From: Elsinoe arachidis
Taxonomy: Eukaryota; Ascomycota; Dothideomycetes; Myriangiales; Elsinoaceae
Direction: 5' to 3'
Length of the DNA stretch: 64,000 nt
NCBI GenBank assembly: GCA_013372555.1
Contig: JAAPAX010000002.1
Span: 62,001-126,000, forward strand
Shown here: piece after piece, positions 47,739-59,757 of the stretch
Position numbering within the stretch: the stretch's first letter is position 1
Layout: each line of letters opens with the position of its first letter
The notes under the pieces: model-generated
Seen by the model: the letters and a program-made list of their open reading frames with translations, nothing else
Told to the model about the DNA's origin: nothing
Database searches by the model: none
Translations under genes and position numbers: made by a program

Positions 47739-49835
47739 ATGACAATGCCTACAATCAAGGTGGCTGAAGCAAACCAGCCGTTCCGATCACAGGCTTTCTC
47801 GGAGAATCCCTTGAAAACAAGAGACGATGTGGTCGCTGCTTGTGCTGCCCTACTCGACCCATTGGAAGCTGGATTTTCTCCAGAATGTGCTCTAGTACGA
47901 GTGGGCGGAACAGGAACCAGATGTAAGTATGTCCTCACGTCGCTTCCATGGTCAGAGCCTACAGTTGAGGACAATGGCTTGAATCTGTGCTGACCAGGAC
48001 ATCACAGTCGACGAGACAGCTGCTCAGATCGAGGGATATGCTCGTCCGCTATGGGGTCTGGCGCCATTGCTGGCAGGGGGCTCTAAGTATGAAAAGAGCC
48101 ATCTGTTCGTCAAGGGCCTGGCATCTGGGACCGATCCAAACGGACCCGAATTCTGGGGCAACATGGAGGATCTTGATCAACGCATGGTGGAATCATGTCC
48201 GATCGGCTATACTCTGGCGGTTGCTGGCAAGGACTTCTGGGATCCACTGAGTGAGCAGCAAAAGCAGAATGTCACTGCTTGGATCGGTAGCATGAACGAC
48301 AAGGAGATGCCGAACACAAATTGGTGAGCACCACTATCAGAAACCTTTACTCACATCTGATCACTCTCAGGCTTTGGTTTCGAGTCTTCGCCAACTTGGG
48401 TCTCAAAGCCAATGGTGCGACGTATTCACAGTCTCGCCTCGATTCTGACATCGTCCACTTGAACACTTTCTATCGAGGAGATGGTTGGTCCAATGACGGT
48501 CCAGCCGGTTACACCCAGATGGACTACTATTCTGGCAGCTACGCCATCCAATACCTGCAACTTTTATATGCAAAGCTTGCCCCGGATGACGCCGAGCGAG
48601 CAGAAGAATTCAAGCATCGTGCCCGCCTCTACGCTCTCGACTTTGCCCACTACATGGATCCCAACGGACACCTCATCCCTTTTGGCCGCTCTCTGACCTA
48701 CCGTTTTGCCACAGCCGCATTCTGGGGTGCACTCGCCTTCGCCGATGTTGAGCCACCGGCGCCACTCACATGGGGAATGGTGAAGGGTTTCCTCCTCCGC
48801 AACCTCCGATGGTGGACCCGCCACCCGCACATCTTCCAGTCCAACGGCATGCTCAACATCGGCTACACCTACCCGAACTACTATCTCGCGGAAAACTACA
48901 ACTCTCCAGGCTCGCCATACTGGGCCATGCTCGCCTTTGCGCCCTTGGCTCTACCAGCATCGCATCCCTTTTGGACCAGCGAGGAGGAACCTCACCCCTT
49001 CACTTCCGGATTGCTACCAGCGATCAAGCCATTACCACACCCGTTGCATATCATGATCCACAAGGGTGGTCATACCTTTCTTCTTTCTTCCGGTCAAAAA
49101 TGCCACTACCCGATCAAAGCCTCCCAAGCCAAATACGGACACTTCGCCTACTCTGCCTCGTTCGGGTACAGCGTACCTACGGGGAACCAGACGCTGGATC
49201 AATGGGTACCCGAGTCTGCATTGGCCTTCTCCGAGGACGGCGGGGAGGTCTGGAAGCTGCGCCGCGAAGTCGATGATGCTGAGATTGTGGAGAAGGATGG
49301 GGTTCCGGTGTTGTTCTCCAGGATGCAGCCGTGGAAAGATGTCAAGGTGGAGACGTGGTTGGTACCGCCTACAGATGAAACGCCTAATTGGCATGTTAGA
49401 GTGCACAAGGTGACCACGGGACGAGATCTTCAGAGTGCTGAAGGAGGATTCGCGATCGCAAACACCAGAGTGAGCGATGGTCGAACGTTGTTGGCCATTG
49501 GGACGGAAGGTCAGGGGGAAAATGAAGGGACTTTGGTAGAGAATACAGGTTCGTTGATTGTATCTCGGGCCGGAGTGGTGGGCATTGCCGAACTGGTTGA
49601 CAACGCAAGAAAGGGGGAGATTTGCAATGCGGATGCAAATAGCAATTTGATCGAGCCGAGGACGAATCTGCCGATGGTCGTCAAAGATCTGAAGGCTGGA
49701 GAGACGGTCTGGTTTGTCACGGCTGTATTTGCTATCCCGGGAGCTGTACAAGGATGGGAGGGCTCCTGGAGAAAAGCTTGGGAAGCTAGACCTGCTGTAC
49801 CAACGTGGGTAGAAGAGCTCATCAAGAGCAGCTAG
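47739..49835 (+). CDS. DUF2264-family protein (predicted (alpha/alpha)6-barrel glycoside hydrolase-like)
   Basis: Three exons, 47739-47922, 48008-48323 and 48371-49835, give 654 residues; introns of 85 and 47 bp carry GTAAGT/GTGAGC donors and CAG acceptors. Family landmarks in order: NPLKTRDDVVAACAALLDPL (~23-42), GTGTRFDETAAQIEGYARPL (~57-76) with LWGLAPLLAGG, then NTNWLWFRVFANLGL (~165-179), a YRGDGWSNDGPAGYTQMDYYSG block and HPHIFQSNGMLNIGYTYPN. These identify DUF2264 (PF10022). From memory this family is linked to CAZy GH154 beta-glucuronidases, which should be verified. No signal peptide is evident, so it is probably intracellular. The start could instead be the next ATG (47745). The TIR element ends 190 bp upstream, inside the likely promoter. 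Confidence 0.83.
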
Positions 49836-50214
49836 AATTTCGCAGACTATGGGCAGAAGTCGGGTCTTCGGTCTGTCCCTCCAGGGCTGCCGGGTCGATT
49901 TAGCAGAGCTGACGTGACCATCTATCCAGTTTCATATCTCCAAGCGCACATGGAATCGATGTCGGAGCCAAGCAGAATGTCGCCTTGTGGTATGATACAG
50001 GATGCAAGTGGTTCTCCTGTTCATTGGTTCTACCCATTGGAAGATTGCGCGAGCTGTCCAACCGGGTCTGGACGATAGAGACCAACGTCTGATGACTAAA
50101 ACAATGTCTATTGCTGGTATTATCCAAATCTATGATCTACAAATGGTATTACCTCATCAATCATGGCTCATCAGTGCAATACAGCTGCGGTCACAGAGTA
50201 ATGAAAGTTTGTCA
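49836..50214. other. Convergent intergenic region between DUF2264 gene and TF2
   Basis: 379 bp between two stop codons, presumably 3' untranslated regions of both genes. No feature recognised. Confidence 0.5.
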
Positions 50215-52486
50215 TCAATCTAAACCTTCTCGCTGAGCTTTGCAGATGGCCGACCTGGCTAAACGAGCGACCTCTCTGGCAAAGCCGACCTGAATGTGGG
50301 CGTTGATATTGACATCAGTGGCAGAAGGATCAGTGCTGTCTGGCGTCAGGATCACAGCGACCTGTTCAAGGAGTTTTGTGTCAGATTGGGCGACCACTGA
50401 TGCCGGATCGTCAAGGATACTGCAGAAGACTGTCAGAACAGCCGAGATCGGATAGAACAGCAGAACCCTATGATATTGGTCAGCGGAGTTTCCGACACTG
50501 TGTCCACAAGCCTTACCAGAGAACGGGGCGTGGAAATGTCGTGGTCGTACTGACGAGTGATAGCAGAGTGGACCTTGAAGCCGCTACCGAAACGGCGAGG
50601 CTCGAGCTGATACCTTCGGCAATGATATCGTGATTACCGGCCCAAGAGGCGCACCTGCTGCTTGCCTGATGAACGATAGCCGTGACATAATGGTACTCCA
50701 GGCGAAGCATCAGAGATTGCAGTTGCGTCATACTCCAGTCACATTGAAGCGGCTCTTGATGTGCCAGTGACGGTCGCATGCTGGTTGGCAAGGACATGCG
50801 CCACTGCTCCAGCTCTTCGTCAAGCTCCCGAATAGTCTTGATGATATCTATTTCTGTTTTCTTCTGCGCATCGACAGAGTAAAGACTTCTGTACGCCTTG
50901 GCCTTGAGTATGCTCAATCGTAGATCTGTGTGGTAATGGTGGATTCCGGCGACTGGGTTTGACATGGCAGTTAAGTATTTGGCTGGGAGAGTGAGATCAC
51001 AGTGTTCGTCAACGATCATAGGCGGTCGGCCAGTACGGAAAGTGTGTTCCTTATCCATTGCATAACAAGTCCAGAATAAGTCTCGCAAAGGTTGGTCCTT
51101 CCGATCTGTTCTCCCACTGTCTGATCCGGGTGTCATATGCAGTCCTAAATTGAAGAGTAGGCGGACGCAAGTTGAGACCAGATTATCAACTTTCTGCATG
51201 TCACCTCTTGCCGTCTCGAAAAAGTGCTAAGGAGATTAGTTGATCTGGTGAGTGAGCGTGGATGCTGATAACCAACCAATGCCAAAGTACCAGATAGAGC
51301 TTCAATAGTGGGCGGGAAGCTTGTGCATCGACCGAACAAAGCATAGGATGTCTTCGCTAATCGATCAAGGTCGACAAATGGGACGTCCATCTTGAGCACA
51401 TGGCCGATGATAGCGGAAAAAAAGGTCAGAAAGGAACAGACACAGAAGCGAGCGACGACTACCCTCCACTTTGAATGCTGAGTCTGCCCGAAGGCAGTAT
51501 CAATAGTCCGGGTGAAGTGTTCCAGGTCAATGATAGGAAAGATAGAGGACAACGGTGACTCTGCATATGCTTTGAGGTAGACCTCGATTGTAGCCCGCTC
51601 AGGCAAGTGGTTCAAAACATCAGCAGATAGTACTGAAGTGAGATCGGTGTCCTCGTACGAGAGCCATTGAACGTGATCAGGGGTGAAAGCGAAGTCGTCC
51701 CCGGTCCGAGATCTGACCCAGGCACGGCCGTCGGCAGAAAAGATTGGGATGCCGTAGTAGCAGCTCAATGATCCCAGATGATGGCCAGCGAAATGCAGGC
51801 CACCGTTGGAGTCATTGAAGCGGGACAGGTATGTATTGGGAGAGTTTGCGTCTGAGGGAATCAGGTTGCCTTCGAACAAGCCACTACCAGTGCGCGCTTC
51901 TAGGGATGATTGACGATCACCACTGGACACCGAACGGGCGGCTTGTGAAATTGGTTTGATGTGCTGTGTGATCAATGAAACCGGTCGCGGAGATTCATCC
52001 GACATGTGCATGGACTGGCCTCCGAGCAGTGGATCCACAGGATTAGCAGACGACAGATCCACAGAAGGGTCCGAGGAAAAATCGGCATTAGGGGAATCTC
52101 CGGTTCCGGACTCGGTGGTGGGCTGAACAGCAGCTTCAAGCGCTCTCAACCGTCCTTCAAGTTTGGCGAGTCGTGAGCGTCTGAGCATGGTTAGGTCGTG
52201 TCAATTGAGTTCGTTGAACAGCAATACTCTGATGTGCCGACATCACGTTTCTTTCTCACTCGAGGTTGGCGGAAGAAGGTGCAGTCTATGCCATGCGAGC
52301 TGCACCACTCGCACCGGGGACGAAACCCATCGCATTTGATCTGCAGGTTGAATTAGAAGTGGATAGACGGGATGCGGCGGGCAACAGCAAGACGCGAGAT
52401 CAAAGGATGACTTGGCTTACCTTTCGCTTATAGCAAGAGTCGCAGGCACGCAACAAGCGTTTGTCGGCGATTGGCGCAGATGACAT
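50215..52486 (-). CDS. Zn2Cys6 fungal transcription factor (TF2)
   Basis: Five exons, 52486-52421, 52340-52228, 52180-51277, 51226-50517 and 50467-50215, give 681 residues with consistent phases and introns of 47-80 bp. The zinc cluster is split by intron 1: C15, C18, C25, C32, C35, C42 in C-x2-C-x6-C-x6-C-x2-C-x6-C spacing. A linker (RVRKKRDVGTSERSRLAKLE) leads into a short coiled coil (GRLRALEAAV). The middle region has the fungal_trans pattern, including DLFWTCYAMDKEHTFRTGRP, which follows the widely conserved WW-x-x-Y-x-x-D-R-x-x-S-x-x-x-GRP block. The donor of intron 3 (GTTGGT) is the weakest splice call. It is divergent from the ABC transporter, so it may control it. Confidence 0.87.
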
Positions 52487-53313
52487 AGGTAGACGACTCC
52501 CCGCTCGGAGCGCTGTAGTACTAAACAATGGATATACAAGCCTGGCATACAGAACGCCAGCCGTTCCCAAACATTATCAACGAAAATGAAATGCCGGACC
52601 AATGATGGAGGCGGAAGCGGTCGGACAAGAAAGTCGGCCGCCTAGATGTCCGATAGTTGACGTCGCCTGAAATTGGGTCGTTTTCGGCCGAAGAATAGAA
52701 GATGAGGTGAGCTCAGGTCTTCGAAAAGAGAAAGACGGAGGGAGAAGTAGAGGATGCCACCGAATGTCCCGCTTAGTAACCCTGATTAGGGCTCATGATT
52801 GGCTGGATCAAGTTCCGACGCGCTTATCGACTTTCCGAAGATGATGGCTCAAGACGGTAGCACCCGACGCTACTGCAGCCACAGCCGGCTGCGGTCATGT
52901 CTCCCTGAATTTTGCACGTTTGGTCCTGACGACCTCTGTCCCAAACACTGCACCTACTTGAACGACATGCTTTTGTTTCCACGGACTCTGCGCTTGTCCG
53001 TCGGTGCTCTTACTATCCGTCCCTCCGTATGTTATCGTCATGTCATGCCGTTGCGTGCCGTCGAGGCCCTCAACGAATGTCGACATGTGTGCACCTGTCA
53101 AGCTCAGTCCATTGCCTATCCATATAAGACTTCCAGACCCCAGATCTATCTTGACCACTCAGCATCAAATCAGGGTTCTTCACGATCATTCCCAATCCCT
53201 CCATCTCCCAAGACTACTACAACATATCCCTTCCTACGTATTCCCTACTGCACCAATAACAGGTCTCGCCCATCTAGCTCTACTCTAAACCAGCCGACTC
53301 TCAGGTGGCGATC
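52487..53313. promoter_or_regulatory. Bidirectional promoter region between TF2 and the ABC transporter
   Basis: 827 bp between two start codons. It contains TCGGCCGC (52634-52641) and the palindrome TCGGCCGA (52684-52691), plus further CGG triplets. TCGGCCGA also occurs in both halves of the TF1/MFS promoter. Pyrimidine-rich DNA with CATC/CCAAG boxes lies close to the ABC start. Binding by TF2 or TF1 is inference. Confidence 0.45.
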
Positions 53314-56300
53314 ATGTCGCCTGCCGCCGTCGAGATCGGTACGGAGGAACCCAGTGGTCGACCTTCGAGTCCCTCCGCAGTAAGGAGAGAAAGTACCGCT
53401 GGACAGCTTTGGAAGACCCTTACACGAAAGTCAACATACTCTCAACGGGACGAGCGGGAACGATACGATGGAGACAGCACGGAGGAGAAGCCTTTTCACT
53501 TCGACGACAAGGAGTGGGCCCTCGCCAGCGAAGTCAGACAATTCAACGCCAATAGGGACGACAGCGGCCTGAAGCATCGACGACTTGGCGTCACATGGCA
53601 GAATCTCAACATAAACGGGATCGGAGCTGATACCGCAGTCCATGAGAACGTGACTTCCAGCTTCAATGTCCTTCAGCAAATCAAAGAATCACGCCAACCG
53701 AAGCACTTGAAGACCATCATTGATAACTCATACGGATGTGTCAAGCCAGGTGAGATGCTGCTTGTACTTGGTCGACCTGGAGCTGGATGCACATCCCTAT
53801 TGAAGGTTTTAGCAAATCACCGTACTGGCTTCGCCGAAGTCAATGGTGATATTCACTACGGCTCGTTGAACGACACCGAAGCTAAGCGCTACCGCGGGCA
53901 AATAGTCATCAACAGAGAGGACGAGGTCTTCTTCCCATCATTGACGGTTGGCCAGACTATGGACTTTGCAACAAGGATGAAGATCCCAGAAAAGCGACCA
54001 GGGAACCAATCTATCAAGGACTACCAGAAGGCCAGCAAGGACTTTCTTCTGCGGTCAATGGGTATTGACCATACCAATGACACCAAAGTCGGCAACGAGT
54101 TTATCAGAGGTGTCAGTGGTGGGGAGAGGAAGCGAGTGTCTATCGTCGAAGTCCTCGCTACCTCTGCAAGCGTTGTATGTTGGGACAATAGCACAAGAGG
54201 TCTCGATGCCAGCACAGCTCTAGAGTGGACCAAAGCCATCCGCACTATGACTGATACTCTTGGTGTGGCCACGATCGCTACCCTTTATCAGGCTGGCAAC
54301 GGCATTTACAATCTGTGAGCATTGGCTTGACGATCCGGTAGTAACGTAGATGCTGACAAGGTCTCCAGCTTCGACAAAGTACTCGTCCTTGACGAAGGCA
54401 AGCAAGTCTACTACGGCACAAGAGAAGAAGCTCGGCCCTTTATGGAGAAGCTGGGCTTCATCTGCAGTGACGGAGCCAACGTCGCCGATTTCCTCACCGG
54501 CGTCACTGTTCCAACAGAGAGATCGATCCGACCTGAGGCGGAGAGGACCTTTCCCAAGACCGCCACTGAGCTGCGAGACCGATACATTCATTCCGAGGTT
54601 CATGACCGCATGACTGGCGAGCTTTCATATTATCAGAGCGACGAGGCTAAGAAGAATACTGCCGAGTTCATGCAAGCTGTAGCAGAAGAGAAGGCTCCTA
54701 GTCTGCCAAAGAAATCGCCCCTGACTGTGCCTTTCGTAGCACAGGTCGCCACCGCTATCGCACGTCAGTATCAAATCTTGTGGGGTGACAAGGTCTCCCT
54801 CGTCATCAAGCAGCTCTTGATCCTCTTTCTGGCTCTGATCACAGCTAGTCTGTTCTACGATTCTGCCGCCGACAGTACCGGTCTCTTTGTCAAGTCCGGA
54901 GCGCTCTTCACTTCTCTGCTCGTCTTTGCACTCACCGCCATGTCCGAGGTCACCGACAGCTTTAGTGGCCGCCCTGTCCTCGCCAAGCATAAAGAGTTTG
55001 CATACTACCACCCAGCAGCCTTCTGTATCGCCCAGGTGGTTGCCGACATTCCAGTCATCGCTTTCCAAGTCAGTGTATGGTCGCTGATTCTCTACTTTAT
55101 GGTTGGCCTGAAGACTACTGCAGGGGCTTTCTTCACCTTCTGGGTCCTTCTATTCAGCGTCTCCATCACTATGACTGCCATGTTCCGGCTCTGTGGCTCC
55201 TGCTTCGACACATTCGACAACGCTTCAAAAGTGTCGGGTCTGCTTGTCAGCGCTTTGGTCATGTACAATGGCTACATGATTCCAAAGAACAAGATGGGCA
55301 ATTGGTTTGTCTGGATCTACTGGATCAATCCCTTGGCTTATGCTTTTGAGTCGTTGATGGGCAATGAGTACAAGGATACCGTCATCCCTTGTGCCGCCAA
55401 CAACATCATCCCACTCGGACCCAGTTACCAGGATCGGAACTTCTCGGCATGTGCTGGTGTGAGTGGAGCACCACTTGGTGCTAACAGTGTCACTGGCGAA
55501 GAATATCTGATATCTCTGAGCTACAGGAGCACTCGCATTTGGCGTAACTTTGGCATTGTCTGGGCATTCTGGGTCCTTTTCCTCTCCCTGACAATCTTCT
55601 TCACCAACAAGTGGAAAAACAGTGGTTCGGGAGGCGTCCTCCTCGTCCCGAGAGAGAACAAGGACAAAGTCATCGCCACACAACAGAATGACGAAGAGTC
55701 CCAGGCTTCCAATAAGGAGAAGGTTGTTGGCTCAAGCGGTAGTTCTGGTGTTACTGCAGCCTCGAATGGTCAAGAGCCAGATCTCGTCCGCAACACCTCC
55801 GTCTTCACTTGGAAGAATCTCTCCTACACTGTCGACACTCCTTCTGGAAAGCGAGTCTTGCTTGATAACGTTCATGGCTGGATCAAGCCTGGCAGTCTTG
55901 GCTGTCTCATGGGGTCATCTGGCGCTGGCAAGACCACATTGATGGATGTCCTGGCCAGCCGTAAAACCGAGGGTACTATCAAGGGATCTATCATGGTCGA
56001 CGGCCGTCCCCTCCCGGTGTCCTTCCAGAGGAATGCGGGCTACTGTGAACAGCTCGACGTTCACGAACCATACGCTACAGTCCGTGAGGCCCTAGAGTTC
56101 TCCGCACTCCTCCGACAGCCCCGTCATGTCTCTCGTGAGGATAAGCTCAAGTACGTCGACACTGTCATTGACCTCCTCGAACTCCACGACCTCGAGCACA
56201 ACATCATCGGTCAGCCCGGAGCAGGTCTCTCAATCGAACAGCGCAAGCGTGTCACTATTGGTGTTGAGCTCGTAGCTAAGCCTAGTATTCTGATCTTCCT

Positions 56301-57699
56301 TGACGAGCCAACTAGTGGTCTCGACGGTCAAGCTGCATTCAACACTCTGCGCTTTCTCAAGAAGCTGGCAGCAGCTGGCCAAGCTGTTCTTTGCACCATC
56401 CATCAGCCCAGCGCCCAGCTCTTCGCCCAGTTCGACTCTCTCCTTCTCCTCGCCCGAGGTGGTAAGACTGTCTACTTCGGCGACATTGGCGAAGGCGGCC
56501 AGACCGTCAAGGACTACTTTGCACGCAACGACGCCCCTTGCCCACCCGGAGCCAATCCAGCAGAGCACATGATCGACGTCGTCTCCGGCTCCCTGAGCAA
56601 AGGGCGAGACTGGAACCAAGTCTGGCTAGACTCCCCCGAACACGCAAAGGTCACCTCGGACCTCGACACCATCATCGCCGACGCCGCAGGCAAGCCCCCA
56701 GGCACAGTCGACGACGGCCACGAGTTCGCCACCGACACATGGACCCAGACCAAGCTCGTCACCCAGCGCATGAATGTCTCCCTTTACCGCAACGTCGACT
56801 ACGTCAGCAACAAGATCGCCCTCCACGTCTTCTCGGCGCTCTTCAACGGCTTCTCCTTCTGGATGATCGGCGACGAAGTCAGCGACCTCACGCAAGTGCT
56901 CTTCGCCGTCTTCAACGTCCTCTTCGTCGCCCCCGGTGTCATGGCCCAAGTCCAACCCCTCTTCATCGCGAGAAGGGACATCTACGAGGCGCGCGAGAAG
57001 AAGAGCAAGATGTATGGCTGGGCACCATTCGTGACGGGCTTGATTGTCTCCGAACTGCCTTATCTCGTCATCTGTGCGGTCTTGTACTTTGTGTGCTTCT
57101 ACTACCAGACTGGACTGGATACGGCGAGCGACAAGGCTGGACCAGTCTTCTTCATCATTCTCATCTATGAGTTTATCTACACCGGCATCGCGCAATTCGT
57201 GGCTGCTTACGCACCCAACGCTGTATCGGCGTCGCTGATCAATCCGCTCATCATCTCGATGCTGGTGTCCTTCTGCGGCGTGTTAGTCCCGTATGGACAG
57301 ATCCAGGAGTTCTGGAGGTACTGGATGTACTGGCTCAACCCGTTCACGTATCTGATGGGAGGACTGTTGACCTTCACGGTATTTGATAAGCAAGTTTTGT
57401 GCGGGCCGAATGAGTTTGCAGTGTTCGACACGCCGAACGGAGAGACTTGCGCTGCGTACCTCGGCGAGTGGATGCAAGGGATGAAGGCGGCGGCCAATCT
57501 GACGAATCCTGACGCCACAAGTGGTTGCAGGGTCTGTCAGTACAGCCGAGGAAGTGACTACCTCAAGACGGTCAACATCAACGATTACTACTTTGGTTGG
57601 AGGAACATTGGTATCTGTGCGATCTTTGCTTGCAGCGGATACGCCTTGGTATATGCTTGTATGAAGTTGAGGACGAAGGCGGCGAAGAAGGCGGAGTAA
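53314..57699 (+). CDS. PDR-type (ABCG) full-size ABC transporter
   Basis: Two exons, 53314-54314 and 54369-57699 (54-bp intron), give 1,443 residues, the normal size for a fungal PDR pump, in the order NBD1-TMD1-NBD2-TMD2. NBD1 has the fungal-type Walker A GRPGAGCTS (~153-161, Cys replacing Lys), signature VSGGERKRVS (267-276) and Walker B VVCWDN (Asn replacing Glu). NBD2 has canonical Walker A GSSGAGKTT (~849-857), a signature degenerated to LSIEQRKRVT (~954) and Walker B LIFLDEPTSGLDG (~975). This asymmetry is usual in PDR proteins: one functional and one degenerate ATP site. It is a plasma-membrane efflux pump for drugs or metabolites, divergent from TF2. Confidence 0.96.
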
Positions 57700-57968
57700 T
57701 GGATAGACTGGTCTAACATGAGAGGGCTTGTACGATAGATGTTTCATAGATTGGTCTGGGAATAGAGTCCGGCGCAGGCTGGACATATTTATCATTTCGA
57801 ACGCAAGAGGCTCCGTCCTTTTGAAAAAGCTGTGCAATGTACAGTCTAAACATTGTATGCTGTCTTGTCGTAGCGATAGCCGTGCTTGACAAGTCCTCTA
57901 ATATACATTTTGAATTTGTTGTACATGTCACGCCGCTGGTCTAAGACGATAGTTCTTCTCAGGGACTC

Positions 57969-59348
57969 TTACAAAGTGTTGGCAGATCGTTGGGTGGTCG
58001 CGAATCTATCATCCAGTGCCTTCTTCTGCTGCTTTGCTTGAGCGACAGCCTCTTGAACTTCATGCCAGGGGGCCAAAATTGCAAGATCTAATCGATACAA
58101 AGGACCTTGCGAGAAGACGACCTCCAGCCAAGTATTGAGGTCCTGTCGCAGTGTATCGGATGGTCTGCCAATCAAAGGTATCGCCCTTTCCTCGCAAGCG
58201 ATCCTGAGCTCTTCATCTGACAAGGACGATATGCCGCCTTTCGATTCCCGTAGAAGGAGATCGTCCACCAGCAAGTGCTTCATTCTCGCCAGCAACCTCC
58301 GCTCTAACAATGCTCGCGGAGGTACCAGGCCGACCCGGTCCCAGATCTTGCCGTGTAATGAAAACACCAGCGAGGCTCGGAAGAGATGTTGGTTTGACAT
58401 GCTTCCGATGAACATCTGGCTCAGCCGTGGACCAACATTCTTCAGGTTTGTAAGGTAGTATAGATCCACAACATCGAAGTTGACAGCTTCTTGTCTTCTC
58501 TTGAATTCCTTCCAGGTCTCTTCGTACGCCGCTGCTTCGTCGACCAAGCGCACAGTCCTCCCATCGACTTGCTTGGGTTTCGCATATGCGCGGGTGTATA
58601 CATCGATGCCATTGCGCCTGCGTTCCTCGTTTGATTTTCTCGTATCGGTAATCTGCTTTGGGATCTGGCAGGTCTTTGGAGATATGCTTGGGAAGAAAGG
58701 TATGAGCAAGGGCAGATACTCCCCACAGATGGCGACCAAGACGGCGAAACGTGGTAGTTTGGACCAGTCCTCCCGCTCACGAACCAGTGTCTGATACCTT
58801 GCTCTTGTCATACGCGCAATCAAATGATCGAGCGCCTGTCTTGATTCCTGGTCGGCATGTTCGTCGCCTGCGTCTGGGATCATGCGCATCTCCATCATGC
58901 CGAGGGCCAGCTCGTGTATGGAGTTTCCGACTTTGTACTGCGGCGGAACGAATCTATTCTTGACCGCGATCAGCTTCTTCTCGATCGGCCTGCACTCTTT
59001 ATGGTTCGCCCAAGCCGCTTTGAGTCCTTTCCAGTAGAAAGAGCCATATGCTCTGCCAGTACGGTAGAGGTGTCCGAGAGTGGAGCTGTCGTGCTGTTTG
59101 ACCGGGAGTTCCAAGGGGGCAGGCAAGGAGCGTAATGGAGGATTTACTTCATCGTAAGGATCTATGCTGGCCACGTCCAAGGATGCAGCACTGTCGAGGG
59201 GTTGCAGCGACGTCGACCTTCTCGAGACATGCCGGCAGTGAATGAGACATGGCGCGTTGACTGCGAGCAGAGGTCGCTGAGCAGCAGAGCCAGCTGACCA
59301 GATTCCGAGCGATCGGGCGACATGATAGCCGCAAACAACTTTTGTCAT
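57969..59348 (-). CDS. LETM1-like mitochondrial protein
   Basis: A single exon of 459 residues if it starts at ATG 59346-59348 (MTKVVCGYHVARSLG); an in-frame ATG at 59427-59429 would add 27 residues. The N-terminus is rich in Arg, Ser and Ala and lacks acidic residues, consistent with a mitochondrial presequence. The LETM1-type region includes LPRFAVLVAICGEYLPLLIP, ISPKTCQIPKQI and, near the C-terminus, SLSDEELRIACEERAIPLIG followed by LRQDLNTWLEV. The family sits in the inner membrane and acts in cation/proton exchange and ribosome association. Here one hydrophobic segment (~205-228) is evident. Convergent with the ABC gene (269 bp apart). A conserved housekeeping gene, unlikely to belong to the neighbouring accessory locus. 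Confidence 0.85.
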   Translation of the reverse strand: MTKVVCGYHVARSLGIWSAGSAAQRPLLAVNAPCLIHCRHVSRRSTSLQPLDSAASLDVASIDPYDEVNPPLRSLPAPLELPVKQHDSSTLGHLYRTGRAYGSFYWKGLKAAWANHKECRPIEKKLIAVKNRFVPPQYKVGNSIHELALGMMEMRMIPDAGDEHADQESRQALDHLIARMTRARYQTLVREREDWSKLPRFAVLVAICGEYLPLLIPFFPSISPKTCQIPKQITDTRKSNEERRRNGIDVYTRAYAKPKQVDGRTVRLVDEAAAYEETWKEFKRRQEAVNFDVVDLYYLTNLKNVGPRLSQMFIGSMSNQHLFRASLVFSLHGKIWDRVGLVPPRALLERRLLARMKHLLVDDLLLRESKGGISSLSDEELRIACEERAIPLIGRPSDTLRQDLNTWLEVVFSQGPLYRLDLAILAPWHEVQEAVAQAKQQKKALDDRFATTQRSANTL

Positions 59349-59757
59349 TGCATTGGTGCGTGTTGTGGGTGAATGACGAGCTCGATAATGCTGCTGTAGA
59401 AAAGTTTTGGAAAGCTTCAGAAACGTCATCAAAAGTGAGCGGAAATGGTTCCGGTGTCAAGAGGTCAGGATGTATGGATGCCGCAGATCATCTGCAGACG
59501 AGAGAAGCCAGCAGGTTCTTCTATACATCTATCACCCTATATGATATGCACGATCACAATATGTGCGTAATCAGACATTTCGGGGCACGCTCAGTAACAT
59601 ACAGGACACGTAATGATGCTCTAATACGCCTTTCATGCCGTATTACCATGAGTGACGCACAGGCGACCAAGCATCAGAACTACCAGACACAGGTATATTG
59701 TGCAGCTCTGTCGTTCTGTAAAGATGGCTGTTGTCCGCCTCTCGTCTCACACGTGAC
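59349..59757. other. Intergenic region upstream of the LETM1-like gene
   Basis: 409 bp containing the LETM1-like promoter and the 3' end of the metallo-beta-lactamase-fold gene's transcript. An overlapping plus-strand open frame has no recognisable similarity. Confidence 0.5.

Noticed and set aside
47471..47974. A 167-codon minus-strand frame next to the TIR element
   Set aside because: It overlaps exon 1 of the DUF2264 gene and the TIR end in antisense and has no family pattern.
49032..49751. A 239-codon minus-strand frame
   Set aside because: Antisense shadow of the large third exon of the DUF2264 gene.
56538..57170. A 210-codon plus-strand open frame rich in Arg, Pro and Leu
   Set aside because: It is an out-of-frame shadow of the ABC transporter second half; the Arg/Pro-rich content is typical of a shifted GC-rich coding frame.
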